Assembly (NCBI GenBank): GCA_016235555.1
Contig: JACRKC010000122.1
Span: 1-64,000, forward strand
Source: Verrucomicrobiota bacterium
Lineage (GTDB): Bacteria; Verrucomicrobiota; Verrucomicrobiia; Opitutales; Opitutaceae
DNA length: 64,000 bases
Direction of reading: 5' to 3'
In this document: in pieces, positions 35,318 to 44,827 of the stretch
How positions within the stretch are numbered: position 1 is the stretch's first letter
Layout of the letters: each line of letters begins with the position of its first letter
Notes under the pieces: model-generated
Databases searched by the model: none
What the model was told of the DNA's origin: nothing
Seen by the model: only the letters and a program-made list of their open reading frames with translations
Position numbers and translations under genes: made by a program

Positions 35318-36439
35318 GTGAACGCCCGCCTCCTCAAAAATCTCGCCATGCCGATCGCCCTGGCGGCGATCGCGGCATTCTTCGCGGTGAAGGAGCCGGC
35401 GTTTCTCGGCCCGCGCAACCTCACCCAGCTCGTCGTCGAATTCTCGATCACCGGCACGCTCGCGCTCGGGATGTTCCTGATCCTCCTCACCGGACAGATC
35501 GACCTTTCCGTCGGCAGCGGGGTCGGATTGGTCGGAGGCATCGCCGCCGTGCTGGTTTTTCAACAGGGCTGGTCCGCACCGGCGGCGATGAGCGCGGCCT
35601 TCGCCGTCGCCCTCGTGCTGTGGGTGCTGATGGGCGCGCTCATCGTGCGCCAACGCATCCCGTCCTTCATCATCACGCTCGGCGGGCTGCTCATCTTCAA
35701 AGGCCTCTTCTGGCTCGTCATTCAGAATTCCACCGTGCCCGTCGTGCGCGGCGATCAGGAGAATCTCTATTCGCGGCTCACCACCTACTACCTGCCCGCC
35801 CACTTCGGCCTCGCTCTCGCCGCCGCCATCGCCGCGGTGCTCGCAGTGCTGGCCTGGCGCAGCCGGGCCGCCCGCGCCGCTCATCGCCTCGCAGTGCCAC
35901 CGGCGGGCCGCGCCATCGCCCAATGGATCGCGACCGCCGCCGCCATCGTCGGACTCGCCGCGGTGTTCAACGCGTTCCGCGGCGTGCCGCTTTCGCTCCT
36001 CGTCCTCGCGGGCACCGCCGCCGCGGTTTACTTTCTGACGCAACACACGCCCTTCGGCCGCTACCTCTACGCCATCGGCGGCAATGAAGAAGCCGCCGTG
36101 CTCTCGGGCATCGCGGTCAACCGCGTGCTCGTCGGCGCCTACGTGCTCATGGGGGTCGCGGTGGCGCTCACCGGTTTCATGACCACGGCCTACTCCGGCG
36201 CGTCGACCACGACCGTCGGCGATCTCATGGAACTCGACGCCATCGCCGCCTGCGTGATCGGCGGCACCGCGCTCAAGGGCGGACGCGGCACCGTGTGGGG
36301 CGTCATCTTCGGCGCGCTCATCATGACCGCGCTGCTCAACGGCATGACGCTGCTCGCCGTCTCGCCCGAGATCAAATTCATCGCCCGCGGCGCGGTGCTC
36401 ACGCTCGCGGTGTGGATGGACGTGAAACTTGGCCGGTAG
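35318..36439 (+). CDS. xylH: Sugar ABC transporter permease
   Basis: 373 residues from a GTG. Ten or so membrane helices; conserved segments LVVEFSITGTLALGMFLILLTGQIDLSVGS and AIGGNEEAAVLSGIAVNRV with ACVIGGTALKGGRGTVWGV are those of XylH/RbsC-type permeases. It forms the channel for XylFG. The TAG stop lies within the repeat beginning at 36436, directly after the last family-typical residues (WMDVKLGR). Confidence 0.93.
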   Translation: MNARLLKNLAMPIALAAIAAFFAVKEPAFLGPRNLTQLVVEFSITGTLALGMFLILLTGQIDLSVGSGVGLVGGIAAVLVFQQGWSAPAAMSAAFAVALVLWVLMGALIVRQRIPSFIITLGGLLIFKGLFWLVIQNSTVPVVRGDQENLYSRLTTYYLPAHFGLALAAAIAAVLAVLAWRSRAARAAHRLAVPPAGRAIAQWIATAAAIVGLAAVFNAFRGVPLSLLVLAGTAAAVYFLTQHTPFGRYLYAIGGNEEAAVLSGIAVNRVLVGAYVLMGVAVALTGFMTTAYSGASTTTVGDLMELDAIAACVIGGTALKGGRGTVWGVIFGALIMTALLNGMTLLAVSPEIKFIARGAVLTLAVWMDVKLGR

Positions 36440-36537
36440 GGTCGGCTCTCCGAGCCGACCTCGGTTCCAGGCTGTTCGCGCGGGCCGCTTGTCGTCGACG
36501 TCGCAACCCAGGCCCGCTCGGAGAGCGGGCCCCACCC
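36436..36537. repeat. GGTAGGG...CCCACCC twin-hairpin element ending xylH
   Basis: Hairpin 1 is GGTCGGCTCTCCGAGCCGACC-like and hairpin 2 GGCCCGCTCGGAGAGCGGGC. Their cores GCTCTCCGAGC and GCTCGGAGAGC are reverse complements. It starts with the TAG stop of xylH and ends one base before the TAA of dnaJ, so it fills the whole convergent gap and is a likely terminator for both. Confidence 0.88.
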
Positions 36538-37695
36538 TTAGAAAAACTTCTTCGCCTTCTCGAAAAAGCTCTTCGACGTCGGCTCGTTCGCATCGCCGCT
36601 CACCCGGGCGAATTCCTCGAGGATGCGTTTCTGCTCGCTCGTGAGCGACTGCGGCACCTCCACATGCACGCGCACGAGCTGGTCGCCCTGCCGGCCGCCG
36701 CGCAGCGACGGCATGCCTTTGTCGCGCAGCCGGAACGTCGTGCCGCTCGGCGTGCCCGCGGGGATTTTCAGCGAGGCTTTGCCGAACAGCGTGGGCACTT
36801 CGATCGTCCCCCCGAGCGTGGCGATCGTGAACTTGATCGGGATTTCGCAGAACAGGTCGTCGCCCTGGCGTTCGAAGAGCTCGTGCTCCTTCACGCTGAG
36901 CACGATGTAGAGGTCGCCGGGCTGTCCACCGGCCATGCCGGCCTCGCCGTTGCCGCCCGAGCGCAGGCGCGACCCGGTGTCGACGCCCGGCGGGATCCGC
37001 ACGTTGAGCTTCGTGTTTTTCGCCACGCGGCCCTCGCCGCGACACTGCGTGCACGGCTTCTCGATCTTGGTGCCGGCGCCGCCGCAAGTGGGGCACGTCT
37101 GCGTAAACGTGATGATGCCGCCCGACCGGCGGATCTGTCCGTGACCGCGACACGTCGGGCACGTGACGCGCTTCGAGCCGGGCTCAGCGCCCGAACCGTC
37201 GCAGCGTTCGCACGCCATCGCCTTCCGAAATGAAATTTCCTTCTCCACGCCACGCGCCGCGTCTTCGAGCGTGATCTCGAGATCATAGCGCAAATCGGCG
37301 CCGTCGCGACCATCGCCGCCACCGCCGCCGAACATCTCGCCGAAAATATCGCCAAGCCCGCCACCCTGCTGGCCGAACACCTGGCTGAAAATATCCCGCG
37401 GATCGTGGAAGCCCCCGCCGCCGGGAAAGCCGCCCATGCCGCCGGGGCCGCGCGGCACGCCGCCGCCGCCTTCGAACGCCGCCGGGCCGTAACGATCGTA
37501 GGCCGCGCGTTTCTCCGCGTCGCTCAACACCTCGTAGGCGTGGGAGACTTTCTTGAACATCTCCTCGGCCTCCTTGTTGCCCGGATTCTTGTCCGGGTGA
37601 TATTGCACGGCCTTCTTGCGGTAGGCCTTCTTCATCGCGTCCGCATCCGCGCCTTTGTCGACGCCGAGCAGTTCGTAGTAGTCGTCCTTGGCCAT
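36538..37695 (-). CDS. dnaJ: Chaperone protein DnaJ
   Basis: 385 residues. The J domain begins [20 protein letters not shown] with HPDKN. A Gly/Phe-rich region (about 75-115) follows, then four zinc motifs [24 protein letters not shown] and CTQCRGEG. The C-terminal substrate-binding domain contains [22 protein letters not shown]. It is co-chaperone of DnaK, delivering substrates and stimulating ATP hydrolysis. It lies 6 bp after grpE, and dnaK is not in the window. Confidence 0.98.
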   Translation of the reverse strand: MAKDDYYELLGVDKGADADAMKKAYRKKAVQYHPDKNPGNKEAEEMFKKVSHAYEVLSDAEKRAAYDRYGPAAFEGGGGVPRGPGGMGGFPGGGGFHDPRDIFSQVFGQQGGGLGDIFGEMFGGGGGDGRDGADLRYDLEITLEDAARGVEKEISFRKAMACERCDGSGAEPGSKRVTCPTCRGHGQIRRSGGIITFTQTCPTCGGAGTKIEKPCTQCRGEGRVAKNTKLNVRIPPGVDTGSRLRSGGNGEAGMAGGQPGDLYIVLSVKEHELFERQGDDLFCEIPIKFTIATLGGTIEVPTLFGKASLKIPAGTPSGTTFRLRDKGMPSLRGGRQGDQLVRVHVEVPQSLTSEQKRILEEFARVSGDANEPTSKSFFEKAKKFF

Positions 37696-37701
37696 GGCCG
37701 G

Positions 37702-38280
37702 TCAGGATTTTTTCCCGGGTCCGCTCGAGACCACCACCGACGCGGGCCGCAACAACCGGCCGTTGAGCGCGTATCCGGTGCGCACCACGGTCACAACATG
37801 CTCTTCCGGCACGTCGGCACTCGGGAGATGGGAAATCGCCTCATGCTGATGCGGATCGAAGGGCAGCCCGAGGGGCGAGATTTCCTTGAGCCCGTGGCTG
37901 GCCAGCGCGCCCTTGAGTTGGGCGAGCACCATTTCGACCCCGCCGGTGAGCGTTGTCAGCTCGGCGTTGGGTTGCCGGGCTGCGGCCAGCGCCAGCGCGA
38001 GATTGTCCAGGACCGGAAAAATATCCTCGAGCACCCGGCCGGTCGCAGTCGTGCGCAGATCGTCCTTCTCGCGCACGGCGCGCCGGCGGAAATTTTCCAG
38101 GTCCGCCGCGACGCGCATGAACTTGTCGTAGTTCGCCGCCGCTTCCGCTTTGGCCACCGCCAGTTCGGCACCCAGGTCGCTCTCGGGCAGGGCCTCGGTC
38201 CTGGCCTCCTTGGCGGCCGTCGCCGCCGCGTTGGCGGCAGGTTGGGCCACAGGCTCGGTCTTGTTTTCAGTCTCGGGCAT
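37702..38280 (-). CDS. grpE: Nucleotide exchange factor GrpE
   Basis: 192 residues. A low-complexity Ala/Glu N-terminus precedes a long coiled coil (KAEAAANYDKFMRVAADLENFRRRA). The C-terminal beta domain has PFDPHQHEAISHLPSADVPE and VVRTGYALNGRLLRPASVVV, the family signature. It exchanges ADP for ATP on DnaK. A sigma-32-like promoter lies upstream. Confidence 0.97.
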   Translation of the reverse strand: MPETENKTEPVAQPAANAAATAAKEARTEALPESDLGAELAVAKAEAAANYDKFMRVAADLENFRRRAVREKDDLRTTATGRVLEDIFPVLDNLALALAAARQPNAELTTLTGGVEMVLAQLKGALASHGLKEISPLGLPFDPHQHEAISHLPSADVPEEHVVTVVRTGYALNGRLLRPASVVVSSGPGKKS

Positions 38281-38301
38281 GGTGAAAAAGGGTCGGAATA
38301 G

Positions 38302-38326
38302 AATACGGGATTCCGCTTTGTTCAAG
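38302..38326 (-). promoter_or_regulatory. Heat-shock (sigma-32-like) promoter of grpE-dnaJ
   Basis: On the minus strand, CTTGAA (38326-38321), 11 nt, then CCCGTATT (38309-38302). The sigma-32 consensus is CTTGAA with 11-16 nt to CCCCATNT, so the match is good. The -10 ends 21 nt before the grpE ATG. A weak sigma-70 reading (TTGAAC) is also possible. Confidence 0.55.
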
Positions 38327-38358
38327 CAGCGATCCACCGCATCCCCTCCCCGGGGTGT

Positions 38359-38481
38359 AACTCAAAGTGAGGTCAGTTTTCGAATGCCTCGGCTGTAGCG
38401 GCGGTCTATGACCGCCGACGTTGCGCCAAGGGCATTCGGTCGGCGGTCATAGACCGCCGCTACAGCTGGCTGACCTCACTT
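38359..38481. repeat. ACTCAAA..GAGGTCAG inverted repeat carrying a nested element (copy 1)
   Basis: The left arm AACTCAAAGTGAGGTCAG and right arm CTGACCTCACTT pair. Inside lie a further pair CGAATGCC/GGCATTCG and the TGTAGCGGCGG element at 38394-38464. A relative with a different interior is at 62509-62618. Confidence 0.88.
38394..38464. repeat. TGTAGCGGCGG twin-hairpin element (copy 1, nested)
   Basis: Ends TGTAGCGGCGG and CCGCCGCTACA. Each end forms GGCGGTC-TAT-GACCGCC or its complement. A second copy is at 60619-60688. Confidence 0.92.
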
Positions 38482-38512
38482 CCTGTTGCGCCCGCCCTGC
38501 CCGGCCGCCCGG

Positions 38513-39499
38513 CTATCCCCCGCGAGCGAAATTCTCGGTCACCAGCAGGATCGTGGTCGCCTCGGCGGCAAACGTGAACGCGCCCGCGTAGGGTAGCAGC
38601 ACGTTGTCGCCCCGCGCCAACCGCTCCCCGGACGCCGCGCGGCTCCCCGGAGGATTGTCGAGGCTCGCCCGCACCGCACCACTGACCACGCTCAACAGCC
38701 GCGGCTGCTCGCCGGCCCGCAGGTGACAGCGTTCCCCGGGCCCCAACACGACGCGACGGATCGAGAACTCGTCGCAATCGGCGATGGTGCCCGAAGTCGG
38801 CGCCGCCCGCAGCGGCGCCGGCTCGAAATCGTTCCAATCGATCGACCGCAGCGATTGCGCCACATGGAGCTGCCGCGGTCGGCCGTCGAGACCCACCCGG
38901 CCCCAGTCGTAGACCCGGTAGGTCGTGTCGGAGTTTTGCTGGATTTCGAGGATGAGATTGCCCGCATCGATCGCGTGCACCTGGCCGCTGTGCACCAGAA
39001 TGGAGTCGCCGGCCGCGACGTTGAAATGATGCACGCACTGCTCGACCGTATTGTCGGCGATGGCGCGCTCGAACTGGGCCCGGGTCACCCCGCGCTTCAG
39101 CCCGACGATCAGGTGCGCATCGGGAGCGGTGTGGGCGATATACCAGTTCTCGGTCTTTGGTTCGCCGCCCAACTCACCGGCGACGCCCGCCGGCGGGTGC
39201 ACCTGGAGGCTCAGGCGCTCGCGGCAATCGAGCCACTTCATCAGAATCGGGAAGGGCTTCCCCGCGGGCCATTTCGGCCCCATCACCCCGGCGGCGTGCT
39301 TTTCCAACGCCGCGCGCAGCGTCCATCCCTGCGTCGGCCCCGAGGCGACCACCGATTGCGCTTCCGGGCGGTCGACGATCTCCCAACTCTCGCCGATCGG
39401 GCGCCCCGCCGGCAGGGTCCGCCCGAGCGCCGATTCGAGCCCCCGCCCGCCCCACACGCGTTCCTGATACAAGGGCACAAAACGGAGGAGGTTGCGCAT
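38513..39499 (-). CDS. manA: Mannose-6-phosphate isomerase, type I
   Basis: 328 residues. The short bacterial type I form has zinc-site region SLQVHPPAGVAGELG with KTENWYIAHTAPDAHLIVG, then VHSGQVHAIDAGNLILEIQQ with the Arg/Gln region. It interconverts mannose 6-phosphate and fructose 6-phosphate for GDP-mannose or mannose use. It is divergent from ftsK (88 bp between). Confidence 0.93.
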   Translation of the reverse strand: MRNLLRFVPLYQERVWGGRGLESALGRTLPAGRPIGESWEIVDRPEAQSVVASGPTQGWTLRAALEKHAAGVMGPKWPAGKPFPILMKWLDCRERLSLQVHPPAGVAGELGGEPKTENWYIAHTAPDAHLIVGLKRGVTRAQFERAIADNTVEQCVHHFNVAAGDSILVHSGQVHAIDAGNLILEIQQNSDTTYRVYDWGRVGLDGRPRQLHVAQSLRSIDWNDFEPAPLRAAPTSGTIADCDEFSIRRVVLGPGERCHLRAGEQPRLLSVVSGAVRASLDNPPGSRAASGERLARGDNVLLPYAGAFTFAAEATTILLVTENFARGG

Positions 39500-39587
39500 G
39501 GGAGTGTTGACGAGATTTTTGTGAAAAAGTCGCAGGGGGTTTACATTTGACCACCCGCCTTGCTAGCGTGGAATCCGCGCAGAATCA

Positions 39588-42167
39588 GTGGCCACACAAA
39601 TGCCCAAATCCGAGACTTCAAACCCAAACGACGGCCCGTCCTTTCAGGCCCCCCGCTACCGGCCGAACTGGCCCGCGGCCATCACGTGCTTTCTGTTTGC
39701 GGCGTATCTCTCGGTCGCGCTGGTCGCCTACGACCCGGCGCAAAGCGGATTTCACACCACCAACCCCGCCGCCAAGAACCCCGTCGGCTGGATCGGTGCC
39801 AACGCCGTGTGGGCTCAACTCTACGCCATCGGCATCAGCACCTGGCTCGTGCCGGTCTTGCTGGTGTGGCTGCTGATCCTCGCCATTCGCAGCTCCAAGC
39901 ACCTCACTCCCGGCCGCACCATCGCGATGATCTTCGCGTGCGTGACCCTCTCGGGCCTCGCCGCGATGTTCAAGGACCCCAAGTGGGGCAGCGATTATTT
40001 CCCCAACGGCCACGGCGGCCTGATCGGGGTATGGCTCTACCACCGGCTGCTCGCCGACGCCTTGGGCGGCTTCGGGTCGGGCCTGCTGCTTGGCACGACC
40101 TACTGCGCGATGTTGCTGTTCGTCTTCACGAAGGACATCGGCACCGAACTCGAGAAGATGCTCACGAATTTCGGCGCGTGGCGCGCCGAACGTAAACAAC
40201 GCGCCGCCGCCCTGGCCGAGCAGCGGGCCAAGGAGAAAGAGGCCCAGGCCGCCAGGCAAAAGGCCGCCGCGGCCGTCGCCGTCGGCGCTGCACCGGCCAA
40301 TGCACCGGCCCAGCCCGCGCCTCCTCCGCCGCCGCCCGGTCCCGTCGGGCCCACGGGCAGGAAAACTTTCGTCCCCAAGAGCACCGACGATCCGCTCGCG
40401 CGGCCCATTTCGGCCCGGCCCCCCGAGGCCTCTCCGGAGGTGCCTCCGCCTGCGATCAAATTGCCTCCGCCGCCAGCCAAGCCAGAGTCAAAAGCCGTTG
40501 CGGGCCTGAAACTCGGCGGCGAAACCAAACCGGCGCCCGCCGAGACCAAACCCGAGATCACGCCCACGGCCACGCCAGTGCCCAAGCTCGATGTCGCGAT
40601 CGTCAAACCCGAGGAGACCAAAAAGGCCAAGGTCACCCTGCCGCAGAGCGACGATGCCAATTATCAGTTTCCGCCGCTCCCGCTGCTCAAGGAGCAGATC
40701 CGCCCCGCCGCCGACAGCGACGAGGAATACAAGCGCAACATGGCCGATCTCGTGCGCATCCTCGGCGAGTTCGACGTCACGGTCACGCCCGGCGAGATCC
40801 ACGTCGGCCCGGTCATCACCCGTTACGAAGTGCGCCCGGCCCCCGGCGTGCGCGTCGAAAAAATCGCCGGCCTCGACAAAAATCTCGCCCTCGGCCTCAA
40901 GGCCCAGTCCGTGCGCATTCTCGCGCCGATCCCGGGCAAGGACGCCGTCGGCGTCGAGGTGCCCAACCAAAAAGCCACGCCGGTCGGCATGCGCGAAATC
41001 CTCGAGAGCGAGGATTGGGCCGGCGCCAGAGCCGAACTTCCCATCGCGCTCGGCAAAGACGTGTCCGGCAAGCCCCTCGTCTCCGATCTCACCAAGATGC
41101 CGCACCTCCTGATCGCCGGCTCCACCGGTTCGGGAAAATCGGTCTGCATCAACGCCATCATCGCCTCCATCCTCTATTCGAAAAGTCCGAAGGATGTGCG
41201 CCTCATCATGGTCGACCCGAAGGTCGTCGAGTTGAAGATCTTCAACTCGCTTCCGCACATGCTCATCCCGGTGGTGACGGAGCCGAAGAAGGTGCCCGCC
41301 GCGCTCAAGTGGCTGCTCAGCGAGATGGAGCAGCGCTACCAGATGTTCGCCCGGGAAAACGTCCGCAACATCCTCGGTTTTAACAATCGCAAGCGCACGC
41401 CGAAGCCGGACCAACCCGCCGCGGGCGAACAAGGCGCCCTCACCGGCGTCGATCCCCTGGCCGAGGATCTCGAGATCCCGGACCGCCTGCCCTACATTGT
41501 CGCGATCATCGACGAACTCGCCGACTTGATGATGATCGCGCCCGCCGAAATCGAGACGAGCATCGCGCGTCTCGCCCAGCTGGCCCGCGCCGCCGGCATC
41601 CACCTCATCATCGCCACGCAGCGTCCCTCCGTGAACGTCGTCACCGGCGTCATCAAGGCCAACCTCCCCTCGCGCATCGCGTTCCAAGTCGCCTCGCAAA
41701 TCGACTCGCGCACGATCCTCGACGGCAAGGGCGCCGAGACGCTCATCGGCCGCGGCGACATGCTGTTCACCCCGCCCGGCACGTCGAAGCTCGTGCGCGC
41801 GCAGGGCGCGTTCGTCGCCGACGAAGAAATCCAACAGCTCGTCGAGTTCATCAAAGTCAACGGCCCTCCGGTCTACGCCCAGGCTGTGCAGCAACAGATC
41901 GACCGCGCCGCGAAAGAGGACGACGAGGATGCGGACGGCGGCGACGAAGAGGACGCCGAGCTCGGCGACGACAGCGAACTCTACCAGCAGGCGATCGACG
42001 TGCTCAAATCCACGAAACGCGCCAGCACCTCGATGCTCCAGCGCCGTCTGCGCATCGGCTACAACCGCGCCGCCCGCATCATGGAGATCATGGAGGAGAA
42101 GGGCATCGTCGGCCCGGAGAACGGCTCGAGCCCGCGCGAGATCCTCGTCGATCTCGACACGCTGTGA
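39588..42167 (+). CDS. ftsK: DNA translocase FtsK/SpoIIIE
   Basis: 859 residues from GTG 39588 (ATG 39600 also possible). Four N-terminal membrane helices (about 25-180) anchor it at the septum. A Pro/Ala/Lys-rich linker of about 170 residues follows. The motor has Walker A AGSTGSGKSVCINAI near 510, Walker B VAIIDELADLMMI near 640 and TQRPSVNVVTGVIKANLPSR. An acidic stretch (EDDEDADGGDEEDAELGDD) precedes the C-terminal winged-helix gamma domain (ASTSMLQRRLRIGYNRAARI) that reads KOPS-type sites. It clears chromosome ends from the division septum. Confidence 0.97.
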   Translation: MATQMPKSETSNPNDGPSFQAPRYRPNWPAAITCFLFAAYLSVALVAYDPAQSGFHTTNPAAKNPVGWIGANAVWAQLYAIGISTWLVPVLLVWLLILAIRSSKHLTPGRTIAMIFACVTLSGLAAMFKDPKWGSDYFPNGHGGLIGVWLYHRLLADALGGFGSGLLLGTTYCAMLLFVFTKDIGTELEKMLTNFGAWRAERKQRAAALAEQRAKEKEAQAARQKAAAAVAVGAAPANAPAQPAPPPPPPGPVGPTGRKTFVPKSTDDPLARPISARPPEASPEVPPPAIKLPPPPAKPESKAVAGLKLGGETKPAPAETKPEITPTATPVPKLDVAIVKPEETKKAKVTLPQSDDANYQFPPLPLLKEQIRPAADSDEEYKRNMADLVRILGEFDVTVTPGEIHVGPVITRYEVRPAPGVRVEKIAGLDKNLALGLKAQSVRILAPIPGKDAVGVEVPNQKATPVGMREILESEDWAGARAELPIALGKDVSGKPLVSDLTKMPHLLIAGSTGSGKSVCINAIIASILYSKSPKDVRLIMVDPKVVELKIFNSLPHMLIPVVTEPKKVPAALKWLLSEMEQRYQMFARENVRNILGFNNRKRTPKPDQPAAGEQGALTGVDPLAEDLEIPDRLPYIVAIIDELADLMMIAPAEIETSIARLAQLARAAGIHLIIATQRPSVNVVTGVIKANLPSRIAFQVASQIDSRTILDGKGAETLIGRGDMLFTPPGTSKLVRAQGAFVADEEIQQLVEFIKVNGPPVYAQAVQQQIDRAAKEDDEDADGGDEEDAELGDDSELYQQAIDVLKSTKRASTSMLQRRLRIGYNRAARIMEIMEEKGIVGPENGSSPREILVDLDTL

Positions 42168-42181
42168 ATCGGATTTTCCAA

Positions 42182-42259
42182 ACCACGAAACACACCAAAC
42201 ACCCAAAATGGACCGACCGGCTTTGCCCTTTCTTTCGTGTGTTTCGCGTATTTCGTGGT
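42182..42259. repeat. ACCACGAAACACACC inverted repeat
   Basis: The left ACCACGAAACACACC and right GTGTGTTTCGCGTATTTCGTGGT are imperfect reverse complements around a 40-nt centre. It lies between ftsK and rodZ. Confidence 0.85.
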
Positions 42260-42292
42260 GACTTCGCTCCACTCCGATTCTAATTCACCCCC

Positions 42293-43117
42293 ATGCAGAC
42301 CATCGGCGAACGCCTTGAGGACGCGCGCAAGAAAAAGGGCATCTCCATCCGTGAAGCCGCCGAGGCCACGAAGATCCGCGGTGACTATCTCCAGAAATTC
42401 GAGAGCAACCATTTCGACATCGGCCTCACCGAGATTTACACGCGCGGCTTCCTGCGCGGTTACGCCAACTTCCTGAAGCTCCCCGCCGACCGCATCCTCA
42501 ACGACTATGCGGCGCTCGGCCGGGGCGAAATCCGCCCGCGCCAGCCCAGCCGCGAGATCTACGGCCGGATGGACATCTCGGTTTCCTCGGCCGGCGAGCC
42601 CAGCGATCGCGCCGCCCCGCCGGAGGAAGGCGGGGAGGAACCGGCGCCGGCGCGCACCGCCCCGCGCTATCCCCGCAACAGCGGCAGCGCGCTGCCCTCC
42701 GGCCCTGACCCCGCGATCGTGTTTCAATACATGAAGATCGGCGGCATCGCCGTCCTCGTGATCGTGCTCGTGATCGTCGGGCGCTCCCTGTTCACGGGCA
42801 AGCCGGCCGCCCGCGAAACCCCCGCCTCCGCGGCACCCGTGGCGACCCAGCCGGCGCCGGCCTCGGGCGCGACCTTTTCACTCGTGGCCCTCGACGTCGT
42901 GCATGTCGCCGTTTACCGCAAGATCGGCGAAACCGAAGGCGAGGAGTTGTTCAAGGGCTGGCTCGCCAAGGGCGAAACCAAGTCGGTGGCGTGGCCTGCC
43001 GAAGTCTACATTCGCGCCTCGGAGGGCGGCAACCTGAAGATCGAAATCAAAGGCAAGCGCTACGACTCCGAGTTCCGGGGCAACGGCCGCTCCGCGCTGC
43101 CCGAGCCGATCCGCTGA
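42293..43117 (+). CDS. rodZ: RodZ-like protein, HTH plus DUF4115
   Basis: 274 residues. The N-terminal Cro/XRE-type HTH (TIGERLEDARKKKGISIREA, LTEIYTRGFLRGYANFLKLP) is cytoplasmic and in RodZ binds MreB. One transmembrane helix lies near 147-165 (IAVLVIVLVIVGRSLF). The periplasmic beta domain resembles DUF4115 (VHVAVYRKIGETEGEELFKGWL). Probably a cell-shape factor; a transcriptional role is less likely because of the membrane helix. Confidence 0.85.
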   Translation: MQTIGERLEDARKKKGISIREAAEATKIRGDYLQKFESNHFDIGLTEIYTRGFLRGYANFLKLPADRILNDYAALGRGEIRPRQPSREIYGRMDISVSSAGEPSDRAAPPEEGGEEPAPARTAPRYPRNSGSALPSGPDPAIVFQYMKIGGIAVLVIVLVIVGRSLFTGKPAARETPASAAPVATQPAPASGATFSLVALDVVHVAVYRKIGETEGEELFKGWLAKGETKSVAWPAEVYIRASEGGNLKIEIKGKRYDSEFRGNGRSALPEPIR

Positions 43118-43726
43118 TCAGCGCAGTCCCACCGGCGTGCCGAGCACTTCGCGGAGCACGACGGCGCGTTTCAGGTTTTTGGCGTCGCGCAGTTCGCCCA
43201 CCCACCCGGCGCGCGCGCGCCGGGCGGCTTCAACCGGAGACGCCGCGGCCTGTTCGGCCGCAATCAGCGCGGCCCGTTTTTGCGCCGCGGCCCGCGCCGC
43301 TTCGAGCTCGCGGAGCTGGTCGGCGAGCTGTTCCTGCCGCGCCAGCACGGCCGCCGTGTCGGCCGCCGGTTCCGGGGCGCGCACGACCGGCGCCGGCTCC
43401 GGGGCCAGCACCTTGCGGAAAACCTCCGGGATCGCCGTTTCGAGCGGCCCCGGCGCGACCGGCGACGGTGCCATCATCGTCGGGCGGGCGCGCGGCGGCT
43501 CCGCCTCGCCGATGACCGGCGGCGGCTCCGCCGGCGCGGCGGCTCCACCGCGCCGCTCGGCGATCTTGCGGCGGATGCGTTCCTGCACCTCGCGCATCCG
43601 TTTTTGTTCCTCCGTCTCGTCGTGCCCGTCCTGATGGGCCGAACCCTGCTTCTGCGCCGCCAGGATGGCGCGCACAAACTGCACGAGCAGGAAGATGAAA
43701 ACGAGATACGGAAAAATCGATTTCAT
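43118..43726 (-). CDS. Membrane-anchored coiled-coil protein of unknown function
   Basis: 202 residues from ATG 43726. One N-terminal membrane helix (FPYLVFIFLLVQFVRAIL), then a charged region (EEQKRMREVQERIRRKIAERR), a Pro/Ala-rich linker and a helical stretch likely to be coiled coil (LARQEQLADQLRELEAARAA). The end, LKRAVVLREVLGTPVGLR, resembles short C-terminal motifs of small membrane proteins in this group. Its stop is directly next to the rodZ stop (convergent, no gap). Confidence 0.7.
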   Translation of the reverse strand: MKSIFPYLVFIFLLVQFVRAILAAQKQGSAHQDGHDETEEQKRMREVQERIRRKIAERRGGAAAPAEPPPVIGEAEPPRARPTMMAPSPVAPGPLETAIPEVFRKVLAPEPAPVVRAPEPAADTAAVLARQEQLADQLRELEAARAAAQKRAALIAAEQAAASPVEAARRARAGWVGELRDAKNLKRAVVLREVLGTPVGLR

Positions 43727-43816
43727 ACGCAGAGTCGGATGCGGGTGGCGGTGGCGGGGCAGGTCAGGCGGCAAGCGCGACCGGGTTGGTCACTGGCCAT
43801 TCGCACTCGCCCCTGG

Positions 43817-44821
43817 TCACTTCTTCGCCTCCGGCCCCGCGATCGATGAGCGCATCGCGGTGTCGGACTGGATATTCTCCATCTTGTAGTAGTCCATCAC
43901 CCCGAGCCGGCCGTTGCGAAACGCCTCGGCCATCGCCATCGGCACCTGCGCCTGGGCCTCGACGACCTTCGCCTGCATCTCCTGCACCCGCGCCTTCATC
44001 TCCTGCTCGACCGCCACGGCGGCGGCGCGGCGGATTTCCGCCTGCGCCTGCGCGATGCTCTTGTTCGCCTCGGCCTGCGCCTCCTGGAGTTTGGCGCCGA
44101 CATTTTCGCCGACATCCACATCGGCGATGTCGATCGAGAGAATCTCAAACGCCGAGCCGACATCGAGGCCGCGCGCGAGCACGGTCTTGGAGATGCTGTC
44201 CGGCGACTCGAGCACATCCTTGTAGCTCTCCGCGGCGCCGATGGTGGAGACGATGCCCTCACCCACCCGCGCGATGATCGTCTCCTCTTTCGCACCGCCG
44301 ACGAAACGATCCAGGTGCGTGCGCACCGTCACGCGCGCCTTCACCTTCACCTGGATGCCGTCCTTTGCCACGCCGTCGATCGTCGTGCGGCCGCTCTGTG
44401 AGTTGGGACAGTCGATCACCTTCGGGTCGACCGAGGTGCGCACGGCTTCCTCGACCGACTTGCCCGAACCCTTGGTCGCGAGGTCGATGGCGCAGGCGCG
44501 ATCCCAGTCGAGCGCGATGCCGGCCTTTTTCGCAGCGATGAGCGCCTGCACGGTCGGGACGACGTTGCCGCCCGCCAGATAATGCGCCGCGATCTTGTCC
44601 GTCTCCAGCGGGATGCCCGCCTTGACCGCCGTGATACGCGCTTCGACCACCAAGCCGTAGGGCACGCCACCGAGGCGCATGCCGACCAGGTTCAACACCG
44701 CCACCGGCGCGCCGTTGAGTCGCGCCTTGAGCCAGGTGTTGAGAAAGGAAATAAACACCCCGACGACGACGAGGACGACGATGACCGCCGGGACGATGAT
44801 GAGCAACGAGAGGTTATTCAT
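43817..44821 (-). CDS. floA: Flotillin-like membrane scaffold protein FloA
   Basis: 334 residues. An N-terminal membrane hairpin ([22 protein letters not shown]), the SPFH domain with [21 protein letters not shown] and [10 protein letters not shown], and a C-terminal Ala/Glu-rich coiled coil ([21 protein letters not shown]). FloA organises membrane microdomains. It is 6 bp after an NfeD gene, the classical flotillin-NfeD arrangement. Confidence 0.95.
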   Translation of the reverse strand: MNNLSLLIIVPAVIVVLVVVGVFISFLNTWLKARLNGAPVAVLNLVGMRLGGVPYGLVVEARITAVKAGIPLETDKIAAHYLAGGNVVPTVQALIAAKKAGIALDWDRACAIDLATKGSGKSVEEAVRTSVDPKVIDCPNSQSGRTTIDGVAKDGIQVKVKARVTVRTHLDRFVGGAKEETIIARVGEGIVSTIGAAESYKDVLESPDSISKTVLARGLDVGSAFEILSIDIADVDVGENVGAKLQEAQAEANKSIAQAQAEIRRAAAVAVEQEMKARVQEMQAKVVEAQAQVPMAMAEAFRNGRLGVMDYYKMENIQSDTAMRSSIAGPEAKK

Positions 44822-44827
44822 GGGAAT

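Noticed and set aside
40488-42272. 594-codon minus-strand frame opposite ftsK
   Set aside because: Asp/Arg/Gly-rich antisense shadow of the FtsK motor domain.
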